Source: Mikania micrantha
Taxonomy: Eukaryota > Streptophyta > Magnoliopsida > Asterales > Asteraceae
Assembly: GCA_009363875.1 (NCBI GenBank)
Contig: CM018698.1
Coordinates: 56,256,567-56,320,566, forward strand
DNA: 64,000 nucleotides
Direction of reading: 5' to 3'
Under the pieces are notes generated by a model that was not told the origin of the DNA, did not search any database, and saw only the letters and a program-made list of their open reading frames with translations. Position numbers and translations under genes: made by a program. Positions 44,969 through 56,396 of the stretch are shown here, piece by piece. The first letter of the stretch is position 1. Every line of letters starts with the position of its first letter.

Positions 44969-47362
44969 TACGATCGTGTTCGTACAGTTAGCGCTCTGTA
45001 CGAAAACGCGCGTAAGTGACGTTTTCTGACGAAACGAAATGAAAACGATTCGAACGATAATAAATTTAAGGAAATCAAATATTTCCTATTTTACAATTTT
45101 GAAACTCATCAGAAATAAATTAAAAGAAATTATTTTAATTAAAGCGCGTAAACCCACAAATGAGGCTTTTACCTCATTTCTACTCATCTCTCTCTAAAAC
45201 TCTCTCCCGTTTTCTCTCTCCCTCTAGAAGTTCGAGACTTCAAATGAGCATAAATCGCTCGTTTCTTGGCGGAATCACGTGTTCTTGATGCCCACGCGAA
45301 GCTCTTGAAGCCCTCTACCTAGAAGTACAAACGATCGGATGATTTACCCAGCTGAATTTGAGGTATGAAGCTTTGAATTACACGAAAATTAGGGTTTTCT
45401 GTGAGTTGTTCGAACCATCCACGTGAACCGATTTTTCAGGCCTCATATACGAACCCCACCCCCTCTAAGACCTGACCACAAGTAGCAGTAATGAGGGAAC
45501 GGCCAAATCGAGAGCTAAAGATGCATGGTAGTCGAACATATATAGGTTCGTGTGGGGAGGAACCATCGGCCGAACCTGTTGAGGCCTGGACCGAATCCAC
45601 CTAACCCTGACTAGGTAGCCGAACCCTGTTACATTTCACCAACCGCCGAACCTTGTTGCACCCCTCATCAGCCGAACCTTCCATGGTTGGCGAACCTACA
45701 TGATTACGAACCCACTTCAGCGAACCTCTAACCGGTCGAACCTAAGCATGGCAGACTACCAGCCGAACCTTGCATGGCTGGGCGAACCTACACACAAACG
45801 AACCTTACATGACCATGGCCGAACCCCATCACTCTGCCGAACCCTTGTTCTCTAATGGCTGAACTCTGTTGAGTCCATGCATGAGCGATGAACCTACAAG
45901 GTGGGATGAACCCTATGGAGACACCGAACCTGTTAGCCACGAAAACATAGGGAAGGCCACGAACCGGGAGTCACATGAGCGAACCTTGGTCAAGAAATTC
46001 AATAGGTTCGCTGGAACCTAGAACCGATTTGACCAACACCCAAATATTCGACCCAAAATCTTACTTTAGTCTATTGATTTGGCCCATGCATCTTATTCGG
46101 CCCACTAGCATACCATACGGCCTATACAATTTAGTTGGGCCATCGTCTTTGATCCAACCCAAGGCCCAAATTTGGTTTAGCCCAATGAATGATGCATTCG
46201 GTCCATATTACCCTTTTCGGTCCATATGTGTTAACCGGCTCAACATACAACTGGCCCAAGAAAACACAATGGGCCCAAGGGATTGCTTAGGCCCACTCTT
46301 TGTTGGCCCAATCTATTTATTCGGTCCATAAAACCTTGCGGCCCAATAGTTGGATCACGCACACGCATATCTTAGGTCCATTGACATTCGGCCCACTTGG
46401 TTAGAAGTACAATTTAATAGATTTATAATACTTAAAACGTTAAGTTTTATAAGAATAATATCATGGTTATCTATCAACTAAGAAAACGTCATTTCAAATT
46501 CTTATAAGCATGAGAACTCATAATTTTTAAACTAGAACATAAGTTGTATAGTTATGAACTACGAGAGTTCAAGATTATACACAAAAATATAAGGTGCATA
46601 TCAAGTCAAATGATGAAACATGATGGAAAAGGGCTAAACTCAATTGGAATGAACATAGTATTAACATAAACTATATCTAGCAAGTCGGGCCGAATAAGGA
46701 TCAAGACTCACAGTGTTAGCCAACTGTACGGCTAATACTAACACTTACATGCACAACGAATCCTTACAAACATATACTAACAAGCTACAAACAACATGAA
46801 ATCAATACAGGAACGTGAATACTACTACAAACACAACAACGAGCACCTGCATTCTTGTATTTATATAGTCAACCACTTCAAACACAAGGTGAGTTCATTT
46901 GTCCCTTTTCAAACCATTTGTTTTAACTCGGGACTGAGAAGCATGTTATTCATTTTAAACAATTATTGAAATGTTTATTAAATGCTTTTACACTATTGAT
47001 AAGGCTTTTACTAATGTTTGAACTTGTAATACTTATTTGGAAATTAAAGACTAAGGCTATAGTGTAAATAGCTAATGTTATTTACACTATACTTATGTAC
47101 ATTATACTTACACTCTGTGCTCAAACTAGAAATTTAAACACTATGCTTGATACTTATGCTATGAAACTTTAGACTTAACCTTTACACTCGATGATTGTGC
47201 TACAAACTTTACTCTTAAACTTTTTGCTAAATGTTTATGCTAAAAGCGATGTGCTTAAACTATACGTTTAATGTTTACATTATAAACTCTATGCTTAAAC
47301 TACTTACTTGATGCTAAGGCTTGAAACACTTACACTAAACGCTAATACTTGATACACTCGTT
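44969..47362 (+). mobile_element. Old inverted LTR of family B, right part, truncated
   Basis: It continues the inverted B copy begun at 31447. It starts gtacgatcgtgttcg and matches the reverse complement of the B LTR down to about position 33425 of the 31844-36201 copy. At 46885-46960 it carries the complement of the ctcagtcccgag block. The region 45540-46010 holds many CCGAACCT motifs, and 46070-46390 holds GGCCCA clusters. It stops near gaacacataa, where a scrap of LTR D follows. Confidence 0.88.
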
Positions 47363-47370
47363 TTGAACAC

Positions 47371-47430
47371 ATAAGGGATAGCAAGGCACCACTTAACTCG
47401 ACTCCCGACCCAGATTTGGTTGTAGTAACA
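47371..47430 (+). mobile_element. Terminal 60 bases of an LTR of family D
   Basis: gggatagcaaggcacc...gatttggttgtagtaaca matches the last 60 bases of the D LTRs (16112-16171 and the end at 22085), with several changes. The following bases (tcgtgcaacc) are not the D primer site, so this may be the outer end of a 3' LTR. It abuts the truncated old B LTR. Confidence 0.75.
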
Positions 47431-47506
47431 TCGTGCAACCACAAATTAACGTCATTCTTGATTTCGGAACTGTTCGCCCTCCTAACTCTGGTTTACACTC
47501 CATACC

Positions 47507-49950
47507 TGCAACACCCCACCCCAAAATAGGGATGACGTGTCACTATTACATTAATCAAAGCAGAAGACATGATTTCCACTAAGCAAAGGTTAGGATTACA
47601 TATCCCAAAAGATAGTTTAAGAGCCCTAGGTTAAATTATTAATTACATGTTTATCAATTAACTGTATTAAATGAACTAGCCTAAGCTACAAAAATCCACT
47701 AGTATACTTTCACGGTCCAAAATTTATAGAGTTCAGTTTTTCTCTCCTCACATCCCGCCCTGAGTAACCTGTGAACCTGTTATGAACAAACATTAACAGA
47801 ATGAGCCGAATGCCCAGTACAGATAAAGGCTTAAGAAACAGAATCAATAACTGAATACATGATAACATAAGACAAAATGATATGATATAAAGTAAAGCAA
47901 GACAATCAAATGAATCATATCATACGAAATGTATCCTGAGCCGAATCTTAAATCATTACTGACATGCACATAGAGCTGCAGCTCTATGTACCAAACGTGC
48001 AATGGAGTGTGGGCATACACAGATCCATCCACCAGAAATCATATACAAATATACCCTAGGATCAGTCCATAGCCTTCTTATGGCCTCATGTACCTCACTA
48101 GTACGAAGAAGACGCCGTGATCTCAGCTCACCGCCACGGTTAGTGCCACGTCATTGATGCCGCAATGACATTCTTGCGGTCACCAGCGCAAGTAGGGACA
48201 TGCTCGAGTAACAGATTACAAGAACGGAAGTGGTAACACAACAATGTAAATCAAATACGCTTCTCACTAAGCGTTCCACCAAATCATAATATAATATCAG
48301 AACATGTGATAATGATTTCAATCCAACAATTATATCACATGCAAGCAAAATATATTCAATAATAAATAATGCTTGAAAATTTATAACGGACAACACAAAT
48401 GAAACAGATCGATATATCAAAGACGTTTAGGAATTCCAAAGGTATGTGAGAATCAGATGGGTTCCAATAATCAAATCATATACTGAAACGAAAAAGAAGA
48501 GGGAAAGAATCCGTACATTTCTTTGAGCTATGGTGATAACGAAAATGCGATACTCGTCTACGGATGTTCATAACAACCTACATTGTAGTTTTAATTAAAA
48601 TGAGATTTTGTATTTTATTATTATTATTGTTGTTGTTAATGCTGTTTGAAGATTCCAAAGTTGAGTTACTAGTATTATTTATTTGTCACCCCATGATTTG
48701 TTTATTTATTTTATATATTTTTATTATTATTTTCTTCAACGTTTAGGATATAAGGCGTCTAGATTAAAAGTTGTCATTAGAGTTAGCAATTTAAATTTGT
48801 ATATTCTAATATAATAAGCATACTTATAAACATAATTTATCTAAACATTTGTTGTCATACAAAAATAATGATTCCATAGTATACACCCGTAAATATTTAT
48901 TTACATTTATTATTTCTCAAGAGTAACAAAACCCAAGTAGGTATATTATATTATTTGAGAAATTATTTGTAGTCTAAAGGAATTTGGCAGGTTGGAGTTC
49001 AACAGGTCATAAGAACAAAATATACCACTAATAAAAACTGTAGGTAATTGAGGACGGAAACCATGACCCATGAGTTTTAACCATCTTGAGACTATACTTA
49101 ATTGATATAAAATTTGCCTTTAAAATTGGTATACTTTTTACATTTGGTCATCTTCCTCAACATAAACTTATTCTTGCAACCTCAATATGAAGTTCTGTAT
49201 ATCATATTGTCATCTAATGCTCAACAATAGTTTCCTAACAACAATAAATTAAGGTGTATGTTAAGTTACCTCGTTCGTGAAACTTCGGCGTTTCGAACAG
49301 ATCTGATAAGCAGAAGTCACGTCAATGGTGTTGGAGTTCTTTGACGATTCTGGTGGTCAGAGAAAGATGAAACAAGACGGAGATGATGAGTGGTGGTGAC
49401 AACTTGATGTGTACCGCGACAAAGAAGGACCGTCGGAGAGGTCTACCGGTCGTCGGAAAACATGAAACACGCCGTTAATGTAGTTCTATGTGTGCTTGGT
49501 AGCCTGATGGTAGTGATAATCGGTGGAGATAGGCGAGTGGTGATGTCGGTTCCAAGTTTCGTGGTCTGTTCTTCTCGCCGGAGTTTGTTATCTTACCGGA
49601 AAATAGAAACGAAACAGAGAGATCAGATGGATACGTCTGAAGCGAGCTCCTCTTTTAAAACGAAGGCGGCGACAGGTTGGTCGAATATGGAGGATCATTG
49701 TCGGGGAAACAGGAGACCAGTCGTTTGCTGGTGTTTTGTCCAGCGGCCGCTGCTGCTTTCTGCGTTTTTTTTTTCTTTTTTTTCCTTTTGTTGATGCCCG
49801 GTATCTCGTTTACACCAGTTTCTTGCCCACATGACTTATATGTATTTTATATGTTTTTGTTATTATTATTATTATTATTATTTACTTTCTTTTATTTCCA
49901 GCTTACTTTAAGCATTTAATTAACTTAAATCTTATTTGTTTATCTAATTA
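47507..49950. mobile_element. Possible diverged LTR of a Tekay-like element
   Basis: It begins TGCAACACCCCACCCC, similar in style to the TGTCACACCCC starts of the LTRs here. It continues with a cctgagtaacctgtgaacctg...aacagaatgag stretch that resembles the conserved cacctgagaaa...caacactaggttggtgag region of those LTRs. I could not find its far end or target duplications, so the end given is a guess. A CAG/CGG-rich stretch (49290-49760) opens an ORF at 49462-49794 without known domains. A (TTA)n run is at 49858-49880. Confidence 0.35.
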
Positions 49951-50560
49951 ATTCTCATCTATTATTTTTTTTTATCATTAATTGAAGTTTACATTAGTAT
50001 AAAAATTTATGGATATTTCAATACCTACTTTGAACCAAGAACAAGATGATTGATATCTTCATAAACCCATGTCTATTTCTTTGGAATATCTTTAGGGTTA
50101 CAAGTTGGGGTATATAAATTAAACATCAATGGACCTCCAAGCAACCCATGATTCAATGCCAATTCAAGATGCACCATGAACAAGGAGTTGCATGTGCATT
50201 TCTTGTATTATGCTTGACTATTATAAAGGTTCTATAGAATCTTATAAATATGGTGGATTAAGATTTAGAACTTGTACATTCGTAATCTTTTTTGGCTTTT
50301 TATACATTTCTAAAGTAGCTACTAACAAACAAAAACTAAAAATACGCATCAAATCTCACCTCAATAGTAGGGTCTAGAAAGAATAGAACAGGAATAAAAC
50401 CTCATGTATTTATGAGAAAGAGTGGTTGTTTCTATAGCGACATCTGACTTATCAGAATATTAAGTAACTGCTAGCTACCTGCCTACCTATTAAAGGGCAA
50501 AGAGGGACTAGAGCTATTGATCGCAAACATTTTCTTAGAGGCTAATTAAAGAAGAGTGAT

Positions 50561-51634
50561 ATGAAGAATGGGTTTAAGTGGGAAAAGATTTTCCAAGTCG
50601 ATATCAAATGCAATGGGGATGTCTTTTATAGACTCTTTAGATACAGACTAGCTGACCTCTTGATCATAGCCCCTGAGTTCATCAAGAGTTGTGAGTTACA
50701 AGAAGGCGAATGGGGTGCGGTGGGATCCATCGTAAACACGAACTACGCACTTGCTAAAAACACACTCAAGCATAATTTCATATAAATTCTACATTTTAGT
50801 ATTGGTATGTATTAATTCTGTAACCTTTTCTTTAGAAAGACAAAAGAAAGAGTTGTACACACCTTAAAAAAACAGTTTTATTATAAAATTTTACTTTTAT
50901 TAATGGTTGAAATTATTATTAGACATAATTGTTAAAACCAAGTTTGAGAAAAGTTCATGGGTTATAAGGTAGTTATTATACCCAATTAGATGGCGGTTAT
51001 AACGGTTGGATTGTAACTTCCAAAGGTCCCCTATAAATACCTTGTATACGTTCACTTGTAAATGTGATGTTTTTTAACATAATATTCAATTCCCCTGTCT
51101 ATATTTACTGCACATATTTGTTTCTATGGTTCTGCACATACGTTAAAAAGCAACAATTACATGTTAAACTTAGTATTTTTAGGGTAAAACCTTTATAAAA
51201 TCAATTTTATTTCAACTACCGATTAAAATATGTTGAGATTAAAGACATGGTTTAGATTTGAGATTTTGGATTAAACGTTAAAGGTTTTATATTTTATTAG
51301 TGTGTGAATCTAGCTAGCTGATAATTTTTTTTAAGGTTTGATATAATAATTTGTTATTTTTATTGTGTTTTCTTGATTATTTATAGATGGGAGAAAGCAA
51401 TTCGTCAAACATAGTATTGAAGCCGTGGATGAGGAAGATAAACTGATAACGTTTTAAGGTTCACGAGGGAGATTTAAAGTTCATCTTCATGTCAATGGAA
51501 CCGACGACAAGATCACGGCGAAATGGACCTTCGTTTACGACAAGACGAACGACGATATCCCTGACCCAGATTCACTTGCTGAGGCTGTTCAGAATGTAAC
51601 CAAATATGTTGAAACTCGCTTGAACCCGGATTAA
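50561..51634 (+). pseudogene. MLP-like (Bet v 1 / PR-10 superfamily) gene, broken
   Basis: Exon 1, from the ATG at 50561, reads KWEKIFQVDIKCNGDVFYRLF then LQEGEWGAVGSIVNTNYA, which matches the N-terminal half of major latex protein-like proteins (usual length about 150 residues; E-G-E-W-G-x-x-G-S block). Exon 2 follows an acceptor tttatag at 51386. It gives FVKHSIEAVDEEDKLITF, then after a break AKWTFVYDKTNDDIPDPDSL and NVTKYVETRLN, the usual C-terminus (D-P-x-x-L ... V-T-K-x-I-E). In exon 2, ttttaagg makes a stop. Shifting by one base gives FKVHEGDLKF, the family's F-K-V-I-E-G-D-L motif, so at least one single-base frameshift and a second compensating change are present. Exon 1 also hits a stop (TAA at 50783-50785) before a good donor (gtatgt, about 50805). 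MLPs bind hydrophobic ligands in the cytosol and respond to stress. This copy seems non-functional. Confidence 0.8.
50930..51138 (+). mobile_element. Small solo-LTR-like insert in the MLP intron
   Basis: A stretch beginning TGTTAAAACC and ending near ggttctgcaca contains a TATA-like box (cctataaatacc, about 51030) and a leader-like stretch after it, the layout of a short Copia or TRIM LTR. The target duplication is not clear (cataat versus catac). It is a candidate only. Confidence 0.35.
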
Positions 51635-52211
51635 GTCGCTAATATAAAGATTCCTCAGCTTCACTAATCACAGTGATGCTGTTCAAGTTGACGCCAATAA
51701 AAATGGTTTGCTTGCACTTGGAATAAGTTATATGTTATAAGTGTGTACTTTCAATTTCAGTTGTATGAAGGCTGTCAACTAATATAATAATGGTTTGCTT
51801 GCACTTATTAGAAGTTATAAGTGTGTACTTCATTTCTAAAAGAACCAAAAAAAAAAAAAAAAACAAATATGTGTGTATATGCATATAAATTCAATAATAT
51901 ATAAACCTTATATTTTTATTTTTCAATTTCATAATACCAAAAGCCTGTGTGAATGATTGAAAGTTTCAAATTTATCAAATGCATGATATTAAAATATAAT
52001 AACCGTATATTTTTTTAGGACTAGGATACCAAAATCCCAAATGGTTGTTACTGAATTTATAGGCTCAAGACTATTTTGGGTATTTTTTAGGCTAAATATT
52101 TTTAGGTTTATGTAGAAAAACCAAAAAAATCGAAACCCAAACGAGTTTTAAAAACATAAAAACCGAAAAACAGAACCCAAGCATGTTTAAAAACCAAAAT
52201 TTTGGTTTTAG

Positions 52212-52640
52212 CACTACAAGAATGCAAGCCTGTAGCGTCGACACCTATAGCGACGATACATGTCGTCCCTACACAGAAGGCTATAGCGACGACATGTTGT
52301 CGCTATAGGCCTTCAGCTGAAATTTTTTGTGCTTTACGTATAGCGGCGATGTGTCGTCACTATAGGCATAGGCGGGAACACCAAATATTTTCGCAGTTGA
52401 GGGAAAATAATCAGGCACGACTTGTCGTCGCTATAGTCCAATTATTAAGTTTTTTCCTTTTTTTAATTAAAATACCTGAATATCAATAAATAAATTTTTA
52501 AAAAAAAATTAAAAAAAAATAGCGGCGAGAAGTCGTCGCTATAGGTATTTAATATTTTTTTAATTAATTAAACGCGTAAAAATGAAACGACGCCGTTTTG
52601 TTTATTGACCTATAGCGACGACATGTCGTCGCTATTGGGT
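52212..52640. repeat. 5' terminal and subterminal repeats of the CACTA element
   Basis: After CACTACAAGAA, the motif ctatagcg(a/g)cga and its complement tcgtcgctatag occur at about 52245, 52280, 52300, 52340, 52365, 52420, 52520, 52540, 52610 and 52625. Several are paired into near-perfect palindromes (for example gctatagcgacgacatg then tgtcgctatagg). In En/Spm-type elements such repeats bind the TnpA protein. Confidence 0.9.
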
Positions 52641-53034
52641 TATGTATAGGGTTTCGTCCCAGATTTTCCAGAATGCTCGCTGGTTCGTTTTCTCCGCCCC
52701 TAGGAGCGATTTTTGGCGATTTTCACCATCTTTGGGCCATTTGAAGGTATTTTTTATGCTATGAATCATTTGAGATATTTATTTAACTATCAAATGCTTT
52801 TTTTTGCAATTTTTAGTGGTTTTTTGGTATTTTTTAAGATTGGTTCGTATGAATGGTTTTTGGTTCGTATGAATGTATATTGGTTCGTATGTGTGATGTA
52901 ATGTTTGTATTTATTGTGTATTTGGCCACAGGTATAAGTGTATGTTCATATGTTTGTGTAATTTTGTATGTATATGTGTTTTTGTATGTACATGAGTGTT
53001 GTGTATGTGTAGGTGAATGTGTAATTAGTATTTG

Positions 53035-53043
53035 TATGTGTAA

Positions 53044-53086
<43 letters not shown>

Positions 53087-53092
53087 GTGTAA
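53035..53092. repeat. (GTATGT)n microsatellite in the CACTA 5' region
   Basis: About nine copies of gtatgt between 53036 and 53090. The apparent ORF 52853-53092 (repeated VYVYVY) is a by-product. Confidence 0.92.
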
Positions 53093-53465
53093 GTCTATAA
53101 ATATTGTTTGTATTGTATGTTGATTTGGTGTATTTCTATTTATATGTATTATTACATGTTTTTATACATTTGTAATTCTCTATTTGATTATGTATATGTA
53201 TGTTGATTATGTATGTGTTTTGTATGTTTTAGTTATAAAAGTTTGTATGTGTAATTCTCTATTTGATTATGTATATGTATGTGATTTGTTAATTATAAAA
53301 GTGTGTGTGTGTAACTTTATGTTTCATTATGTAATAAATATTGATTTGATTTTGTTGTATTTTATTGTAAATTAGGGCATTATTGCGGTTGAAGAAAAGT
53401 TTATATTCAAGATATTGAAAAGGTATGTAACATGACTTTTTAGCTTTTATTTATGTATAATATAA

Positions 53466-53612
53466 TAGCTTCTTGTGTATTGATTTATGCTATGTTGAGA
53501 TGATTTATATGAAATTTATGCATGCTATGTTTATGTATGCTATGTTGAGATGATTTATATGAAATTTATGCATGCTATGTTTATTTATGCTATGGTTATG
53601 TATGATATGTTT
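53466..53612. repeat. Two-copy tandem duplication upstream of the CACTA transposase
   Basis: The phrase tatgctatgttgagatga (then tttatatgaaatttatgcat) occurs at about 53488 and 53545. A third, partial copy (tatttatgctatggttatg) follows. The period is about 57 bp. Confidence 0.85.
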
Positions 53613-53667
53613 GAATTTCTTTTTAAATATGCATGTTTAACTATGAATAACCATTAGAACATGCCCA

Positions 53668-53900
53668 TCCAACATTTATCTAATAGAGCTAAATGTTGGA
53701 TTGTCCCTGTTTTGGGACGGCTTTTTGAATATTCTATCTCATTTAGGATATGTATACACTTCAACGAGTTAAATATCAAGAAAAACGACATCAATCCGCC
53801 TTAACTCCCTAAGTTTTAGGGAGTTAAGGCGGATTGATGTCGTTTTTCTTGATATTTAACTCGTTGAAGTGTATACATATGAGATAGAATATTCAAAAAG
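53668..53900. repeat. Cluster of three hairpins, including a near-perfect 180-bp foldback
   Basis: Hairpin 1: tccaacattta (53668-53678) pairs with taaatgttgga (53690-53700). Hairpin 2: gtccc (53703-53707) pairs with gggac (53714-53718). Hairpin 3: 53721-53812 pairs with 53816-53900 around a gtt loop. The arms are perfect over 85 bases except for a 7-base bulge (ttaggat) in the left arm. It lies between the CACTA 5' end and the transposase start codon. It could be a foldback insertion, a fresh inverted duplication, or a source of small RNA. Target duplications are not evident. Confidence 0.93.
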
Positions 53901-54050
53901 TGGGTTAGGATCCACCACCTTTGAGAACTACTTTACATCATAGATAAGGTTTGATATGGTTTATCATATTTGTTGTACTTGTACTTGCATTTGTATTTGA
54001 ATGCTAGATGCATATGTGTTATTATTTAATTGTTTTATTTATATATAGCT

Positions 54051-56396
54051 ATGACAATTGATAAAAGTTGGATAAACTTGCGAAATCGGAGATCTTCGGA
54101 TTTCTAAAGCGGTCTTAATAACTTCATGGAGATTGCCAAAAATCATGTCAATAGTGAAGGTAAAACGTATTGCCCATGTAAAGGTTGTGCCAATTCAAAT
54201 AGGTCACTTCAGAATTTGAGTACGGTTTATGCCCACATACATGACCGGGGGTTTCTACAGTCATATACAACATGGGTTTATCATGGTGAGAAGTATCATA
54301 TCGCTGCAGAGATAGAAAATCTATGGGCTTTAAACACACACACTTCTGTAACAAACAATGAAATGTTTGATGCAATTGATGATGTTATGGCGGAACATAA
54401 TACAAATGACGATGATGTAGATGAATATGAAGGTGGCTTAGATCCAGAATTTGACGCATTGTTTAAGGAGCTTAATACAGAGTTATATCCTACTTGTACT
54501 TGGATGTCTTCTTTAAATTTTCTTGCAAAATTAATGCACATTAAAGTGATTAACAAATGGACAAATAGTTCATTTGATCAACTTTTAGAGCTTTTAAGAG
54601 CTGCATTTCCAAAAGAAAATCAAATTCCATCATCACATTATGAAGCTAAGAAAAAGTTGAGAAAGATTGGGTTAGGATATCAATCTATTCATGCTTGTCG
54701 CAATGATTGTGTTCTGTTTTGGAAAGAGAATGCTCTTATGCAAAATTGTCCTATTTGTAATGAAAGTAGATGGCTTGATAAGAATACAAAAGGGAAGAAG
54801 GTACCACAAAAAGTGTTGCGTTACTTTCCTTTAACTTCTCGTCTTCGACAAAAGTATAGCTCTCGATTCACGGCATAAGATATGACATGGCATCATACTG
54901 GACGGTCAACGGATGGTATGATGCGCCATCCGGTTGATGGTAAAGCATGGCAAGAATTTGATAAAAAAATATCCCAATTTTGCCAAAGAACCCAGAAATG
55001 TTCAATTGGGCTTGGCTGCTGATGGCTTTAACCCTTTTGGTAACATGAGTCAGACTTATAGTATGTGGCCAGTGGTGTTGACAACTTATAATACACCACC
55101 TTGGTTATGCATGAAAGAGTCCTCTTTCATGTTAACATTGCTAATTCCAGGTCCTAAATCTCCTGGTAAAGACATTGATGTTTTTCTTAGGCCTTTGGTG
55201 GATGAGTTGAAAACATTGTGGATTGATGGAGTTCAAATGAGAGATGCATCAACAAAAACTGTATTGACGATGCGTGCAGCATTATTATGGACAATAAACG
55301 ATTATCCTGCTCGTAGTAGCTTGTCCGGATAGAGTGGTCAAGGTTATAAAGCATGTCCACTTGTAATGCCGATACACCCTCGTGTCATGTAACCAATAAA
55401 ATAGCTTTTATTGGTCACAGACGATTCTTAACTAAGAATCATAAATGGAGGGACAGTTTGTTGTTTAATGGCAAAAAAGAGACCAGAGATCCTCCAAAGC
55501 CATTGACTAACATACTAATGTTAAAACAATTGCAAAGTCTTCCCAATCGTGTACCAGGAAAACATCCAAGTCACGGAGGTGTGAAAAGAAAACGTGCCAC
55601 GTCTGAGTTGAATTGGACAAAAAAAAGTATCTTTTTTGAGTTGGATTATTGGTCTTCTCTTTTTTTAAGACACAATATTGACGTTATGCATGTTGAGAAA
55701 AATGTGTATGAGAGCTTGTTAGGTACTTTGTTAATGAATGAAAAATCTAAAGACACACCTAAAGCAAGACAAGACTTAGAAAATATGGGTATTCGAAAAA
55801 ACATATGGCTAACAAGGAATAACAACAAAGTTTATCAGCCACATGCACCTTACTCTTTCACACCCACTGATTGAGTACATTTTTGTAAGTTTATTAAAGG
55901 AGTGAGACTAGCTGATGGTTTTGGTTCAAATTTTAAAAATAAGGTGTCTAATGATTCTAACATAATTGGGTCAAAGTCACATGATTATCACATCTTGATG
56001 CAACGATTGTTACCAATTGGTGTTCAAGGATATTTGGCCGCGAATGTTTCAATAGCAATTGTTGACCTTTGCACGTTATTTCAAAAACTTTGTGCTCGAT
56101 CATTAGATATGAAAGATATGGAGAAAGCAAAAAAGGAAGTGATCAAAATATTATGTAATTTGGAGTTAATATATCCTCCGGCATTTTTTGACATAATGGT
56201 TCATTTAGTTCTTCATTTGCCTGAAGAAGCTATTCTTGGTGGACCTGTGTATATGAGATGGATGTATCCGTTTGAAAGATACATGAAGAAGCTTAAAGCT
56301 TATGTTAGAAATAAAGCAAGGCCTGAAGGCTCAATAGCAGAGGGTTATGTTGCAGATGAAGCATTAACATTTTGTTCCATGTATCTTGAGGGTATG
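54051..56396 (+). pseudogene. CACTA transposase TNP2/TnpD-type, 5' part
   Basis: Start ATG at 54051 (MTIDKSWINL). The Transposase-associated domain follows (YCPCKGCANS), then the Transposase_21 core (FPKENQIPSSHYEAKKKLRK, GLAADGFNPFGNM, YSMWPVVLTTYNTPPWLC, HNIDVMHVEKNVYESLLGTL), then the first part of DUF4218 (LPEEAILGGPVYMRWMYPFE, TFCSMYLEGM). Damage: TAA at 54105 in the N-terminus, TAA at 54876 (former Glu), an extra A in the A-run near 54965, TAG at 55330, a shift near 55353 and TGA at 55872. The frame is cut at 56396 by a solo LTR and resumes at 58537. When active, this enzyme binds the transposon ends with the TnpA-type protein and cuts them. Confidence 0.92.

Noticed and set aside
49462..49919. 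Two overlapping ORFs
   Set aside because: No domain recognised; the C-termini run into poly-Phe and poly-Leu from T-rich simple sequence.
52202..53375. ORFs with VYVYVY repeats and others at the CACTA 5' end
   Set aside because: They are made by the terminal repeats and the GTATGT microsatellite.
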